Shown here in pieces: positions 23,825 through 32,412 of a DNA stretch of 64,000 bases; within the stretch, counting starts at the first letter, position 1; every line of letters begins with the position of its first letter. Under the pieces are notes generated by a model, which saw only the letters and a list, made by a program, of their open reading frames with translations, made no database searches and was not told the DNA's origin. The DNA is from Nocardia flavorosea NBRC 108225 (GTDB lineage: Bacteria; Actinomycetota; Actinomycetes; Mycobacteriales; Mycobacteriaceae): contig NZ_BDCG01000001.1 in the NCBI RefSeq assembly GCF_001613385.1, positions 1 through 64,000 of the forward strand. Reading direction: 5' to 3'. Position numbers and translations under genes: made by a program.

Positions 23825-25003
23825 GTGAGTCCCACGACCAACACCGGCAACCAAGTCCGTGTCATCGACACCGGCGCGCCGCCCGCGCGTTATGCCCGGG
23901 GCTGGCACTGCCTCGGTCTGACCCGTGACTTCGACGATGGCCGCCCGCATCAGATTTCCGCATTCGGCACCGAACTCGTCGTATACCGCGGCGAGGACGG
24001 GAAGGTGAATGTCCTCAACGCGTTCTGCCCGCATATGGGTGGCAATCTGGCCCACGGCACCGTGAAGGGCAACGATATCGCCTGTCCGTTCCACGACTGG
24101 CGGTGGCGGGGGGACGGGAAATGCGCGTCCATCCCGTACGCCCGCCGCGTGCCGCCGCTGGCGCGGACCAAGGCGTGGCCGACCTTGGAGGTCAGCGGGC
24201 AGTTGTTCGTCTGGAACGACCCGCAGGGCAGCAAGCCGCCCGCCGAGCTGGAGATTCCGGCGATCCCCACCTACGGCGATCCGGGATGGACGGACTGGGT
24301 GTGGAACTCGATCGTGGTCGAGGGTTCGCACTGCCGCGAAATCGTCGACAACGTCGTCGATATGGCGCATTTCTTCTACGTCCACTACGGCATGCCGACC
24401 TATTTCCGGAACGTCTTCGAGGGTCATACGGCGACGCAGATCATGCGGTCCCGCCCGCGTGCCGATGCGGCGGGAGTCAGTACCAGTACGAACTACAGCA
24501 CCGAAAGTCAGTCGGATGCCTCCTATTACGGGCCTTCGTACATGGTGGACAAGCTCTGGAGTGGCGGCCGGGCCGGCGCCGGTGAACCCAATATCTACCT
24601 GATCAACTGTCACTATCCGATCACCCCGACCTCGTTCCGGCTGCAGTACGGCGTGATGGTGGAGAAGCCGACCGGGATGGATGATGCCGCGGCGGAGGAG
24701 GTCGCCGCCGCCGTGGCCAAAGGCGTCGCGATCGGCTTCGAACAGGACGTGCAGATCTGGCAGAACAAATCGCGGATCGACAATCCGCTGTTGTGCGAAG
24801 AAGACGGCCCGGTCTACCAGTTACGCCGTTGGTATGAACAGTTCTACGTCGATATCGAGGACATCAAGCCGGAGATGGTCAACCGGTTCGAGTTCGAAAT
24901 CGATACCGAACGGGCCCTGCAGAATTGGCAAGCCGAGGTCGACGCAAACCTGGCCGCGGGCCGCAGCGCCATCCCGGCACACCTTCAGGCCGCGTCCGCC
25001 TGA
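23825..25003 (+). CDS. kshA: Rieske oxygenase, 3-ketosteroid 9-alpha-hydroxylase KshA homologue
   Basis: 392 residues from GTG 23825 (GGAGG six bases before). The Rieske [2Fe-2S] ligands are Cys68-x-His70 and Cys87-x2-His90. The mononuclear iron site is in DNVVDMAHFFYVHYG, with Asp179, His182, His187 and a third ligand near Asp308 (EQDVQIW). The segments ARGWHCLG, ACPFHDWRW, NPLL and YQLRRWYEQFYVDIEDIKPEM match KshA of Mycobacterium and Rhodococcus closely from memory. KshA hydroxylates C9 of 3-ketosteroids; with Delta1-dehydrogenation this opens ring B. Its reductase KshB is not in the window, so the ferredoxin/reductase at 5080-6698 or a distant KshB must supply electrons. First gene of an operon with HsaA- and HsaC-type genes. 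Confidence 0.9.
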   Translation: MSPTTNTGNQVRVIDTGAPPARYARGWHCLGLTRDFDDGRPHQISAFGTELVVYRGEDGKVNVLNAFCPHMGGNLAHGTVKGNDIACPFHDWRWRGDGKCASIPYARRVPPLARTKAWPTLEVSGQLFVWNDPQGSKPPAELEIPAIPTYGDPGWTDWVWNSIVVEGSHCREIVDNVVDMAHFFYVHYGMPTYFRNVFEGHTATQIMRSRPRADAAGVSTSTNYSTESQSDASYYGPSYMVDKLWSGGRAGAGEPNIYLINCHYPITPTSFRLQYGVMVEKPTGMDDAAAEEVAAAVAKGVAIGFEQDVQIWQNKSRIDNPLLCEEDGPVYQLRRWYEQFYVDIEDIKPEMVNRFEFEIDTERALQNWQAEVDANLAAGRSAIPAHLQAASA

Positions 25004-25054
25004 CCACTGACCCGAACCGATCCAGATTTCCAGATACCCGGACCAGGAGTTCCG

Positions 25055-26239
25055 ATGTCCTACGAAGTGCTCGACAAAATCGTCGCCATCGCCGACGAGA
25101 TCTGCGCCGGCGCGGCCGAGGGGGATTCCCTCGGCCGCCTGCCCGACGATATGGCCAAAGGCCTGAAGGACGCCGGGATCATCCGGTTGTTGCAGCGCAA
25201 GAAATACAACGGTTACGAGGCGCATCCGCGCGAGTTCGCCGAAACCGTGATGAAGACCGCGAGTATCTACGGTTCCGCCGGTTGGGTCGGCGGCATTGTG
25301 GGTGTGCATCCCTGGCAGCTCGCTTTCGCTGATCCCAGGGTGCAGGAGGAGATCCTCGGCACCGACAGCGATACCTGGCAGGCCTCGCCGTACATGCCCG
25401 GCGGTGTCGCCGTGCCGACAGGCGACGGTTATGTGATGAACGGCCGCTGGCAATTCTCCTCCGGCACCGATCATTGTGACTGGATTTTCCTCGGCGCCAT
25501 GGTGGGTGGCGCCGACGGCAAACCGTTGATGCCGCCGCAGAGCCTGCACGTCATTCTGCCCCGGACGGACTATGAGATCGTCGCGGATTCCTGGGATGTA
25601 GTCGGCCTGCGCGGCACCGGCAGCAAGGACATCATCGTCGAGAACGCCTTCATCCCGAACTACCGGGTGATGGACGGGGGGAAGGTTATCGACGGTACTG
25701 CGGCGAAAGATTACGGCGTCACGGAAACGCTCTACAAAATGCCCTGGTCCACCATGTTCCCGCTGGGTATCACCTCTGCGACGATCGGTATCTGCGAGGG
25801 CGTGCTCGCGGCGGGCGTCGACTATCAGCGCAACCGGGTCGGTGCGACCGGCACGCTCGTCAAGGACGATCCGTACGTTCTGCACGCGCTCGGCGAGGCC
25901 GCCTCGGAGATCGATGCGGCCCGCCAGCAACTGCTGGCCAATGTCGACCGTATCTGGGACAAGGTCGACCGCGGCGAGGAGATCGACTTCGAAACCCGTG
26001 CCGCGGTACGCCGCGATCAGGCCCGCGCCGCATGGCGGGCGGTCCGCGCCGCCGACGAGATCTTCGACCGGGCGGGCGGCAACGCGCTGCGGATGGACAA
26101 CGCACTCCAGCGGTTCTGGCGCGACGCCCACGCCGGCCTGCACCACGCCATCCACGTCACCAGCACCACCTATCACGCGGCGGCCATGGCGTCGCTCGGT
26201 GTGGAGGTCCCCGAGGGACCACTGCGCGTGATGATCTGA
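25055..26239 (+). CDS. hsaA: Flavin-dependent hydroxylase, HsaA-type (3-HSA hydroxylase oxygenase)
   Basis: A 394-residue group D flavin monooxygenase with acyl-CoA-dehydrogenase fold. Family segments are RLLQRKKYNGYEAHPREF, YGSAGWVGGIVGVHPW, WQFSSGTDHCDWIFLG, DVVGLRGTGSKDIIVENAF and, near the end, QRFWRDAHAGLHHA. They align well with HsaA, which hydroxylates the phenolic ring of 3-HSA (a 9,10-seco steroid) next to the existing OH to give a catechol, using FMNH2/FADH2 from the reductase HsaB. No HsaB-like gene is in the window. The gene follows the Rieske oxygenase by 51 bases and precedes the ring-cleavage dioxygenase by 29. Related enzymes act on other phenols, so the exact substrate is inferred from context. 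Confidence 0.9.
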   Translation: MSYEVLDKIVAIADEICAGAAEGDSLGRLPDDMAKGLKDAGIIRLLQRKKYNGYEAHPREFAETVMKTASIYGSAGWVGGIVGVHPWQLAFADPRVQEEILGTDSDTWQASPYMPGGVAVPTGDGYVMNGRWQFSSGTDHCDWIFLGAMVGGADGKPLMPPQSLHVILPRTDYEIVADSWDVVGLRGTGSKDIIVENAFIPNYRVMDGGKVIDGTAAKDYGVTETLYKMPWSTMFPLGITSATIGICEGVLAAGVDYQRNRVGATGTLVKDDPYVLHALGEAASEIDAARQQLLANVDRIWDKVDRGEEIDFETRAAVRRDQARAAWRAVRAADEIFDRAGGNALRMDNALQRFWRDAHAGLHHAIHVTSTTYHAAAMASLGVEVPEGPLRVMI

Positions 26240-26268
26240 CCAGCCCCGGAAAGGAATACAGACACACG

Positions 26269-27225
26269 ATGACGGAAATCAAAGCGCTCGGATACGTACG
26301 GGTTCAGGCCACCGATATGGAACGCTGGCGCGAACTCGGATTCGACGTCCTGGGTTTCGCACCGGGTTTCGGTGACGAAACCGACGCCCTGCACTTCCGG
26401 ATGGACGAGCGCGCCTCGCGCATCACCGTCGAACACGGTGAGGTCGACCGGGTGACCGCGGTCGGCTGGGAAGTGCGGGACGCGCTCGCGTTGCGCCGGC
26501 TGACCGCCACCCTGGACGAGGCCGGGTTCGCGTATACGCCCATGACCCAGGAGCTGGCCGACCGGCGCAAAGTCGAGGCCGGTATCTGCATGAAAGACCC
26601 CGGCGGCACACCGCTGGAATTCTTCTACGGGGCCGTGCTCGAGCACAGCCCGGTCATCACCAAGTACGGCCAGAAGTTCGTCACCGGCGAGCAGGGCCTG
26701 GGCCATGTGGTGATGCCCACGACCAACTTCGACGAATCGTTCACCTTCTACACCGAGACACTGGGCTTCCTGTCCCGCGGCGCCTTCCGGATGCAGGCCC
26801 CGCCGGAAGCAGGCCCGCTGCGGATCCGGTTCATGGGCGTGAACCAGCGCCATCACAGCCTGGCGATCATGCCCAGCATGGAGGGTCGCGATCCGGGACT
26901 GATCCACGTCATGGTCGAGGTGGACGAGCTCGACGCGGTCGGCCGCGCCTACGACCAGGTCATGGCCCGCGATTTCCCGGTGTCCTCGACATTGGGCCGG
27001 CATACGAACGACAAGATGATCTCCTTCTACGTGCGGGTACCCGGCGGCTGGGATATCGAATACGGCACCGGCGGCCGGCCCGTCGACGAGACCTACTACA
27101 CCGCCGAGGAGATCACCGCCGACAGCTACTGGGGTCACGAATGGCTGTGGGCCCGGGAGATGAAGGAAGCGCAGCGGGCCGCGGCGGCAGCGGAAGCCGG
27201 CGAGGGGGAAACGGCGCGAGCCTGA
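26269..27225 (+). CDS. hsaC: Extradiol (meta-cleavage) dioxygenase, HsaC-type
   Basis: A 318-residue type I extradiol dioxygenase made of two VOC-type domains. The Fe(II) ligands are His146 (GEQGLGHVVM), His213 (GLIHVMVEV) and Glu264 (WDIEYGTGG). The conserved His195 (NQRHHSLA) and His245/Tyr254 region (GRHTNDKMISFYV) complete the active site. Start and domain order match HsaC, which cleaves 3,4-DHSA, the catechol made by HsaA. The last 15 residues are Ala/Glu rich and poorly conserved. It is the third gene of the operon; a hairpin at 27318-27345 follows. Confidence 0.92.
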   Translation: MTEIKALGYVRVQATDMERWRELGFDVLGFAPGFGDETDALHFRMDERASRITVEHGEVDRVTAVGWEVRDALALRRLTATLDEAGFAYTPMTQELADRRKVEAGICMKDPGGTPLEFFYGAVLEHSPVITKYGQKFVTGEQGLGHVVMPTTNFDESFTFYTETLGFLSRGAFRMQAPPEAGPLRIRFMGVNQRHHSLAIMPSMEGRDPGLIHVMVEVDELDAVGRAYDQVMARDFPVSSTLGRHTNDKMISFYVRVPGGWDIEYGTGGRPVDETYYTAEEITADSYWGHEWLWAREMKEAQRAAAAAEAGEGETARA

Positions 27226-27925
27226 ACCCGCGGCAATTCCGGTGAGCACCCCCCCGGGCGGCCGAGTGTCCCGGGACGGTACACAAGCACCACAGGAGCC
27301 GTAGTCCTACTGACGGGCCGGCCGACGAATCTGCGAGTCGGCCGGTCGCCAGGCAGAGTCGGTGTGCCGAAGGGGTCGTGCCCGCTGCGCGGTCGATGGC
27401 GCCGGGGCACCGGACGGGCCGTGCCAGGCCGTCGAACCGGTGGGCCAGGCCGTCGAGCCCGGACAGGGGCGTATCCGCGGGACTTGCCTCTCGAGCCGAG
27501 AGAAACTATTCGGCCATACGGGTCATTGCCACGGGAGCCGGCCGCGCCGGGCGGGTTGACCAGGGCACGCGGCTCGGCAACCCGGGCGGGCCTCCGGCGG
27601 TATCGCAGGTCGCCACCGTGCGCACCACGGCCGCGAGCCGTCGGCGGAGCTCGGCGGCCGTGTCCGGAGGACAACCGCCGCCATGGGTTCAGGCGCGGGT
27701 GGCCGCTGCCGATGAAACCCCGCCGCCGAATCCGGTGCGGGCCCGGCGGGCGATTCCGAAGCCCGGAGGTACGACCCGCGGTGTCGCCACCGGGACGATC
27801 GCCACCCCGCCGGCGGTACGACTCGAATTGGAGGACCGCTGGGTGGGAACACACGCTCGACTCGCGCCGTGGGGCCCTTAATTTTGGCTTCGAACGCAGG
27901 TACCTCAGCGAGGGAAGTGAATGTT
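27226..27925. other. 700-base intergenic stretch, no gene recognised
   Basis: Apart from the hairpin at 27318-27345 nothing is assignable. Frames on both strands give Arg/Pro/Gly-rich sequence without motifs. The last 50 bases become AT-richer (CTTAATTTTGGCTT near 27880-27893) and probably contain the promoter of the Baeyer-Villiger operon. Confidence 0.45.
27318..27345. terminator. 9-bp hairpin downstream of the hsaC-type gene
   Basis: CCGGCCGAC (27318-27326), a 10-base loop and GTCGGCCGG (27337-27345) make a perfect 9-bp stem about 90 bases after the dioxygenase stop. It is a likely intrinsic terminator separating the kshA/hsaA/hsaC operon from the following one. Confidence 0.55.
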
Positions 27926-29551
27926 GTGACAACCCAGGACAGCGATTTCGATGCCGTCGTCGTCGGTGCCGGGATCTCCGGCCTGTACGCGGTGTACAAG
28001 TTCCGGCAGCGCGGTATGCGCGTGCAGGGCTTCGAATCCGCCGAGGGAGTGGGCGGCACCTGGTATCACAATCGGTACCCGGGTGCCCGATGCGATGTCG
28101 AGAGCATCGATTACTCCTACTCGTTCGACGACCAGTTGCAGCAGGAATGGACCTGGACCGAACGGTTCGCCACGCAAGAGGAGATCCTGCGCTACCTCGA
28201 CCATGTCGCCGATCGTCACGATCTGCGGTCGGCCTACGATTTCCTGACCCGGGTGACCTCGGCGGTCTACGACGAGAAGGCCGGACGGTGGACGGTCACC
28301 ACCGATACGGGAAAGACAATTACCGCCCGATTCTGCATTCTGGCGACGGGCGTACTGTCGGCCACCAACAAACCGGATATCCCGGGCCGGGACACCTTTG
28401 CGGGCGAGAGCTATCACACCGGTGAATGGCCGCACGAGCCGGTAGATTTCGCCGGAAAGCGCGTGGGCGTGATCGGAACGGGATCATCCGGTATCCAGGC
28501 GATACCGGTTATTGCGGAAGCGGCCGATCAGGTCGTCGTATTCCAGCGCAGCCCCAATTATTCGATCCCGGCGGGGAATCGGCGATTGACCGATGATGTC
28601 CTCGCCGAGGTGAAGGCCAATTATGCCGAGCGGCGCCGGTTGTCCCGGATCAGTGGTGGTGGCACACCGAACAGTCCGCACCCCAAAGGGGCGATGGAGG
28701 TCGACGAGGCCGAACGGACCCGGGTGTACGACGAATGGTGGCAGCGCGGTGGATATCTGTTCACCAAGGCGTTCCCGGATCAGATGGTGAGCAAGGCGGC
28801 AAACGACACCGCGCGGGTATACGTCGAAGCGAAGATCCGGGAAATGGTGGCGGACCCGGAGGTCGCAGAGCAGTTGATCCCCGACGATCACCCCATCGGC
28901 ACCAAGCGGATCGTCACCGATACGGGGTATTTCCAGACCTACAACCGGGACAACGTGACACTGGTCAACCTGCGGCGCACGCCGATCACCGAGATCACCG
29001 CGTCCGGTGTGCGGACCGGCGAAGCGTCCTATGACCTGGATATTCTCATCTTCGCGACCGGATTCGACGCGATGACCGGTTCGCTGTCGCGGATCGATAT
29101 ACGCGGCCGGGACGGCCGGGCACTGACAGCCGAGTGGTCTGCGGGGCCGCGAACCTACCTCGGGCTGGCCGTCGACGGTTTTCCGAATATGTTCATCCTC
29201 TCCGGTCCCGGCAGCCCCAGTGTGCTCGCGAATATGGTGCTGATGGCCGAGCAGCACGTCGACTGGGTCGCGTCCTGTATGGACCATCTGGATTCCCACG
29301 AGATCGCAACGATCGAGGCGACCCGGGAAGCGGCCGACGACTGGGTGGCCGAATGCAATGCCAAGGCCGCGGGGACCCTGTTCCCGACCGCGAATTCCTG
29401 GTATATGGGCGCGAATATCCCCGGTAAGCCACGCGTTTTCATGCCCTATATCGGTGGTTTCGGCAACTACAACACGATCTGCGCCGAAGTAGCGGCGGCC
29501 GGATACAAAGGTTTCGCACTCGACGGCCGGGCCGCGTCGGCGGACAACTGA
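27926..29551 (+). CDS. Baeyer-Villiger flavin monooxygenase
   Basis: 541 residues from GTG 27926 (GTG 27917 is an alternative). FAD motif G14-A-G-I-S-G19, the GGTWYHNRYPGARCDVES segment, the Baeyer-Villiger fingerprint FAGESYHTGEWP (residues 158-169, FxGxxxHTxxWP) and the NADPH motif GVIGTGSSGIQ are all present. These enzymes insert oxygen next to a ketone to give an ester or lactone. An HSL-type esterase and an SDR follow directly. The order monooxygenase, esterase, alcohol dehydrogenase matches conversion of a methyl-ketone side chain to an acetate ester, then an alcohol, then a ketone (as in progesterone degradation). That specific pathway is inferred, not shown. Confidence 0.95.
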   Translation: MTTQDSDFDAVVVGAGISGLYAVYKFRQRGMRVQGFESAEGVGGTWYHNRYPGARCDVESIDYSYSFDDQLQQEWTWTERFATQEEILRYLDHVADRHDLRSAYDFLTRVTSAVYDEKAGRWTVTTDTGKTITARFCILATGVLSATNKPDIPGRDTFAGESYHTGEWPHEPVDFAGKRVGVIGTGSSGIQAIPVIAEAADQVVVFQRSPNYSIPAGNRRLTDDVLAEVKANYAERRRLSRISGGGTPNSPHPKGAMEVDEAERTRVYDEWWQRGGYLFTKAFPDQMVSKAANDTARVYVEAKIREMVADPEVAEQLIPDDHPIGTKRIVTDTGYFQTYNRDNVTLVNLRRTPITEITASGVRTGEASYDLDILIFATGFDAMTGSLSRIDIRGRDGRALTAEWSAGPRTYLGLAVDGFPNMFILSGPGSPSVLANMVLMAEQHVDWVASCMDHLDSHEIATIEATREAADDWVAECNAKAAGTLFPTANSWYMGANIPGKPRVFMPYIGGFGNYNTICAEVAAAGYKGFALDGRAASADN

Positions 29552-29621
29552 CCGATCCGTACCGAATTCCGTGGCGCGAGCGCGCCTTTCCTATACGACG
29601 AAATGTGAGGACGTGGTCGAG

Positions 29622-30593
29622 ATGGGCGGACAACGAAGGTCCGACCTACATCCGGATGTCGAAGCGATGCTGGCGGCACTGGAATCGTTTCCGGATGTCA
29701 CCCAGCACACGGCGGCCGAGTTACGCGAGATCATCGCCTCGCGCCGCGCACCGTTGACGCGAGAGCCGCAGATGCGGATGGCGCGGGAGCGGATGATCGA
29801 CGGCCCGGGCGGGGAACTGGCAGTCCGCGTGTACGTACCGCACGGCGGCACCGGTCCGCGGCCGGTGGTGGTGTTCGCCCACGGCGGCGGCTTCGTCTTC
29901 TGCGATCTCGACAGTCACGACGAGTTCTGCCGGTCGATGGCCGCGGCAGTCGACGTCGTGGTGGTCTCGGTCGATTACCGGCGGGCCCCCGAGCATCCCG
30001 GACCGGCCGCGCTGGAGGATATGTACGCCGCGGTGCAGTGGACCGCCGGACACGCCGCGGAGTTCGGCGGCGACCCGAACCGGCTGGTGGTCGCCGGTGA
30101 CAGTGCCGGTGGAAATCTGGCGGCGACCGTGAGCCTGGCCGCCCGCGATCGCGGTGGGCCGGCGATCGCGGCGCAGGTTCTGCTCTACCCGGTGATCGAC
30201 GACGATTTCACCACCGAGTCCTACCGGCTCTACGGCGAGAACTACTACAACACGACCAAGGCGATGCGCTGGTACTGGCAGCAGTACGCCCCGCACGGAA
30301 CCGACAGCCCGTATCTGGTCCCGACCCGCGCCGAATCATTGGCCGGACTGCCCCGGGCGATCGTCGCGACCGCCGAACTCGATCCGCCGTGCTCGGCCGG
30401 CGACGACTACGCCCGGCAGCTCGCGGACGCCGGGGTTCCGGTCACTGCGCACCGTTTCGACGGGCTTTTCCACGGTTTCCTGACCTTCCCGTCGCTATCG
30501 CTCACCGGGCAGGCCCGCGAAAAGCTGTGGCAGATGATGCGGGACGTGCTGGCGGCCGATACGGCCACCGAGGTGAGCGGTGCGGCCGGGTGA
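29622..30593 (+). CDS. Alpha/beta-hydrolase, HSL-type esterase
   Basis: 323 residues; ATG 29622 is chosen, although in-frame GTG codons upstream (29571, 29613) exist and GAGG lies at 29607-29610. Motifs are HGGGFVFCDLDSHD (oxyanion hole), GDSAGGNLAA (nucleophile Ser), the acid in AELDPPCSAGDDYA and His in DGLFHGFLTF. It is cytosolic, without signal peptide. It lies 70 bases behind a Baeyer-Villiger monooxygenase, whose ester product is the natural candidate substrate. It is about the same length as its paralogue at 13492-14448. Confidence 0.93.
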   Translation: MGGQRRSDLHPDVEAMLAALESFPDVTQHTAAELREIIASRRAPLTREPQMRMARERMIDGPGGELAVRVYVPHGGTGPRPVVVFAHGGGFVFCDLDSHDEFCRSMAAAVDVVVVSVDYRRAPEHPGPAALEDMYAAVQWTAGHAAEFGGDPNRLVVAGDSAGGNLAATVSLAARDRGGPAIAAQVLLYPVIDDDFTTESYRLYGENYYNTTKAMRWYWQQYAPHGTDSPYLVPTRAESLAGLPRAIVATAELDPPCSAGDDYARQLADAGVPVTAHRFDGLFHGFLTFPSLSLTGQAREKLWQMMRDVLAADTATEVSGAAG

Positions 30594-30637
30594 CGAGAAC
30601 CGGGGCGGACGCCGAATCAATGAGTACGGAGAGGGAT

Positions 30638-31528
30638 ATGACGCAGCGATTGGCAGGCCGCACCGCCCTGGTGACCGGTAGCAGCCGTGGAATAGGCCGC
30701 GCGATCGCGCAGCGGCTGGCGGCCGAAGGTGCGACCGTCGTCGTCACCGCCCGGTCGGCATCGGCCCCGGCTCCGTCCGTGCGGGACGGCGCGACCCATC
30801 TGCTGGCCGGTTCGCTCGGCGAGACGGTGCAGGCGATCGAGAACGCCGGCGGCAAAGCGATCGCGATCCCGGCCGACCTCGAGGATCCCGAGCAGCGAGC
30901 CGGACTGGTCGACCAGGTTGTCGAGGCGGCCGGTGGCCTCGATATCCTGGTGAACAACGCGGGCTTCGCCGATTACAGCACGATCGCCGAAATGAGCGAC
31001 GCCACCTTCGATCGCACGATCGAGCACTATCTGAAAGTCCCGTTCATTCTCGCCCGCGCCGCGATCCCGCATATGCGCGAACGTGGTGCTGGCTGGATCG
31101 TCAATATCGGGTCCTCGACCGGGCTCGGCACCATCCGGCCGTTCCGTGCTTACAACAAGACCGCCGGTGATGTCATCTATGCCTCCGCGAAGGCCGGTCT
31201 GCACCGGCTCACTCAGGGGCTGGCCGCGGAAATGCTCGACGACGGTATCGCGGTGAACGCGGTAGGACCGTCGACGGCGATCATGACACCCGGTGCGTCG
31301 GCTCTGCTGCCGGACGGCTACGAAACCGAACCCGTCGAATACCTCGTGCAGACGGTGCTGGAGATGTCGACCGTGCCCGCCGTCGAACGCACAGGTCTGG
31401 TGGCTTTCAGCCTGCACTACCCGTACGCGACGAACACGCCCGTCATGTCGCTCGACGGGCGTACCGAACTGCCGCGGCGTGAACCCCCGGCGTGGGCGAA
31501 CCCGAATATCCTCCCGGAGGGTATCTGA
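30638..31528 (+). CDS. SDR oxidoreductase
   Basis: 296 residues from ATG 30638, preceded by GGAGAGGG; a second in-frame ATG at 30620 is less well placed. It carries TGSSRGIGRA, NNAG and the catalytic YASAK, with a Ser-rich strand (IVNIGSSTG). A long insert between the first strand and the Asp of the adenine pocket (SASAPAPSVRDGATHLLAGS) and an extended C-terminus with DGRTELPRREPP are unusual for a classical SDR. Third gene of the Baeyer-Villiger operon, ending one base into the next SDR start. It would be suited to oxidise the alcohol liberated by the esterase. Confidence 0.88.
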   Translation: MTQRLAGRTALVTGSSRGIGRAIAQRLAAEGATVVVTARSASAPAPSVRDGATHLLAGSLGETVQAIENAGGKAIAIPADLEDPEQRAGLVDQVVEAAGGLDILVNNAGFADYSTIAEMSDATFDRTIEHYLKVPFILARAAIPHMRERGAGWIVNIGSSTGLGTIRPFRAYNKTAGDVIYASAKAGLHRLTQGLAAEMLDDGIAVNAVGPSTAIMTPGASALLPDGYETEPVEYLVQTVLEMSTVPAVERTGLVAFSLHYPYATNTPVMSLDGRTELPRREPPAWANPNILPEGI

Positions 31529-32412
31529 TGGCCGCCACCGCGAAGGAGCGCTTCGCGGTGGGAACCGCCGTGGTTACCGGCGCCGCGGCGGGGATCGGTA
31601 AGGGTTTGGCGCAGCGGCTCGGCGAGTACGGGATGTTCGTCGTCGTCGCCGATATCGATACCGGACGTGCTACTGAGGTCGCGGCGAAGATCGTCGAAAG
31701 CGGCGGCCGTGCCGAGGGTTTCGGCGTCGATGTCGCCGACCCGGACCAGGTGGAGACGCTGGCGGCGACGCTCTTCGAGCGCTACGGCAGCGTGGAACTG
31801 CTGATCAACAATGCCGGTGTCGAATCGGCCGGCCTGCTGTGGGAGATCGACCCACAGCGGTGGCAGCGGGTGATGCAGATCAATGTGGACGGCGTCTTCT
31901 ACTGCCTGAAGTCGTTCGTGCCGCGCATGATCGACGCCGGCGCACCGGCCTGTATCGCAAACCTCTCCTCGGTCGGCGGGATCAACACCGTCGCCGTGCA
32001 ATCGCCCTATATCGTCAGCAAATTCGCGGTCCAGGCGATGACCGAATGCCTGCACCAGGACCTGTCCGTCGTGGGTGCGCCGATCCAGGTCAGCGCCGTC
32101 GTACCGCATTCCATCCGCAGCGAGATCTTCCTCACGGCACAGCGCGAGGCACCCACCACCAACCCCACCGCGAACGCCGTCTTCGCTGCCATGCAGCGCG
32201 ACAACGTAGAGAAAGGCCTCGATCCCCTCGACGCGGCCGCCCATATGCTCGAACAGATCGCCCGCGGCGATTTCTGGGTCTTCTCCGACGACGAGATGTG
32301 CACCGCCGCGGTGACTCGGCGCGGCCGGCAACTCGTCGGCCAGGACCCGCCCTCGAGCCCACGCGATATGCTCGCCCGGATGGGCGTGCCGCTCCCGGAA
32401 GGCAGCTCATGA
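31528..32412 (+). CDS. SDR oxidoreductase
   Basis: 294 residues from ATG 31528 (TGATG junction with the previous gene, CCGGAGGG site). The cofactor motif is TGAAAGIGKG, with NNAG and catalytic YIVSK preceded by NLSSVGG. A C-terminal extension (RDNVEKGLDPLDAAAHMLEQIARGDFWVFSDDEM) of the type seen in SDRs of cyclic ketone degradation is present. It ends with a 4-base overlap into the second Baeyer-Villiger-type gene. The cofactor pocket (ADIDT after strand 2) favours NAD+. Substrate unknown. Confidence 0.88.
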   Translation: MAATAKERFAVGTAVVTGAAAGIGKGLAQRLGEYGMFVVVADIDTGRATEVAAKIVESGGRAEGFGVDVADPDQVETLAATLFERYGSVELLINNAGVESAGLLWEIDPQRWQRVMQINVDGVFYCLKSFVPRMIDAGAPACIANLSSVGGINTVAVQSPYIVSKFAVQAMTECLHQDLSVVGAPIQVSAVVPHSIRSEIFLTAQREAPTTNPTANAVFAAMQRDNVEKGLDPLDAAAHMLEQIARGDFWVFSDDEMCTAAVTRRGRQLVGQDPPSSPRDMLARMGVPLPEGSS

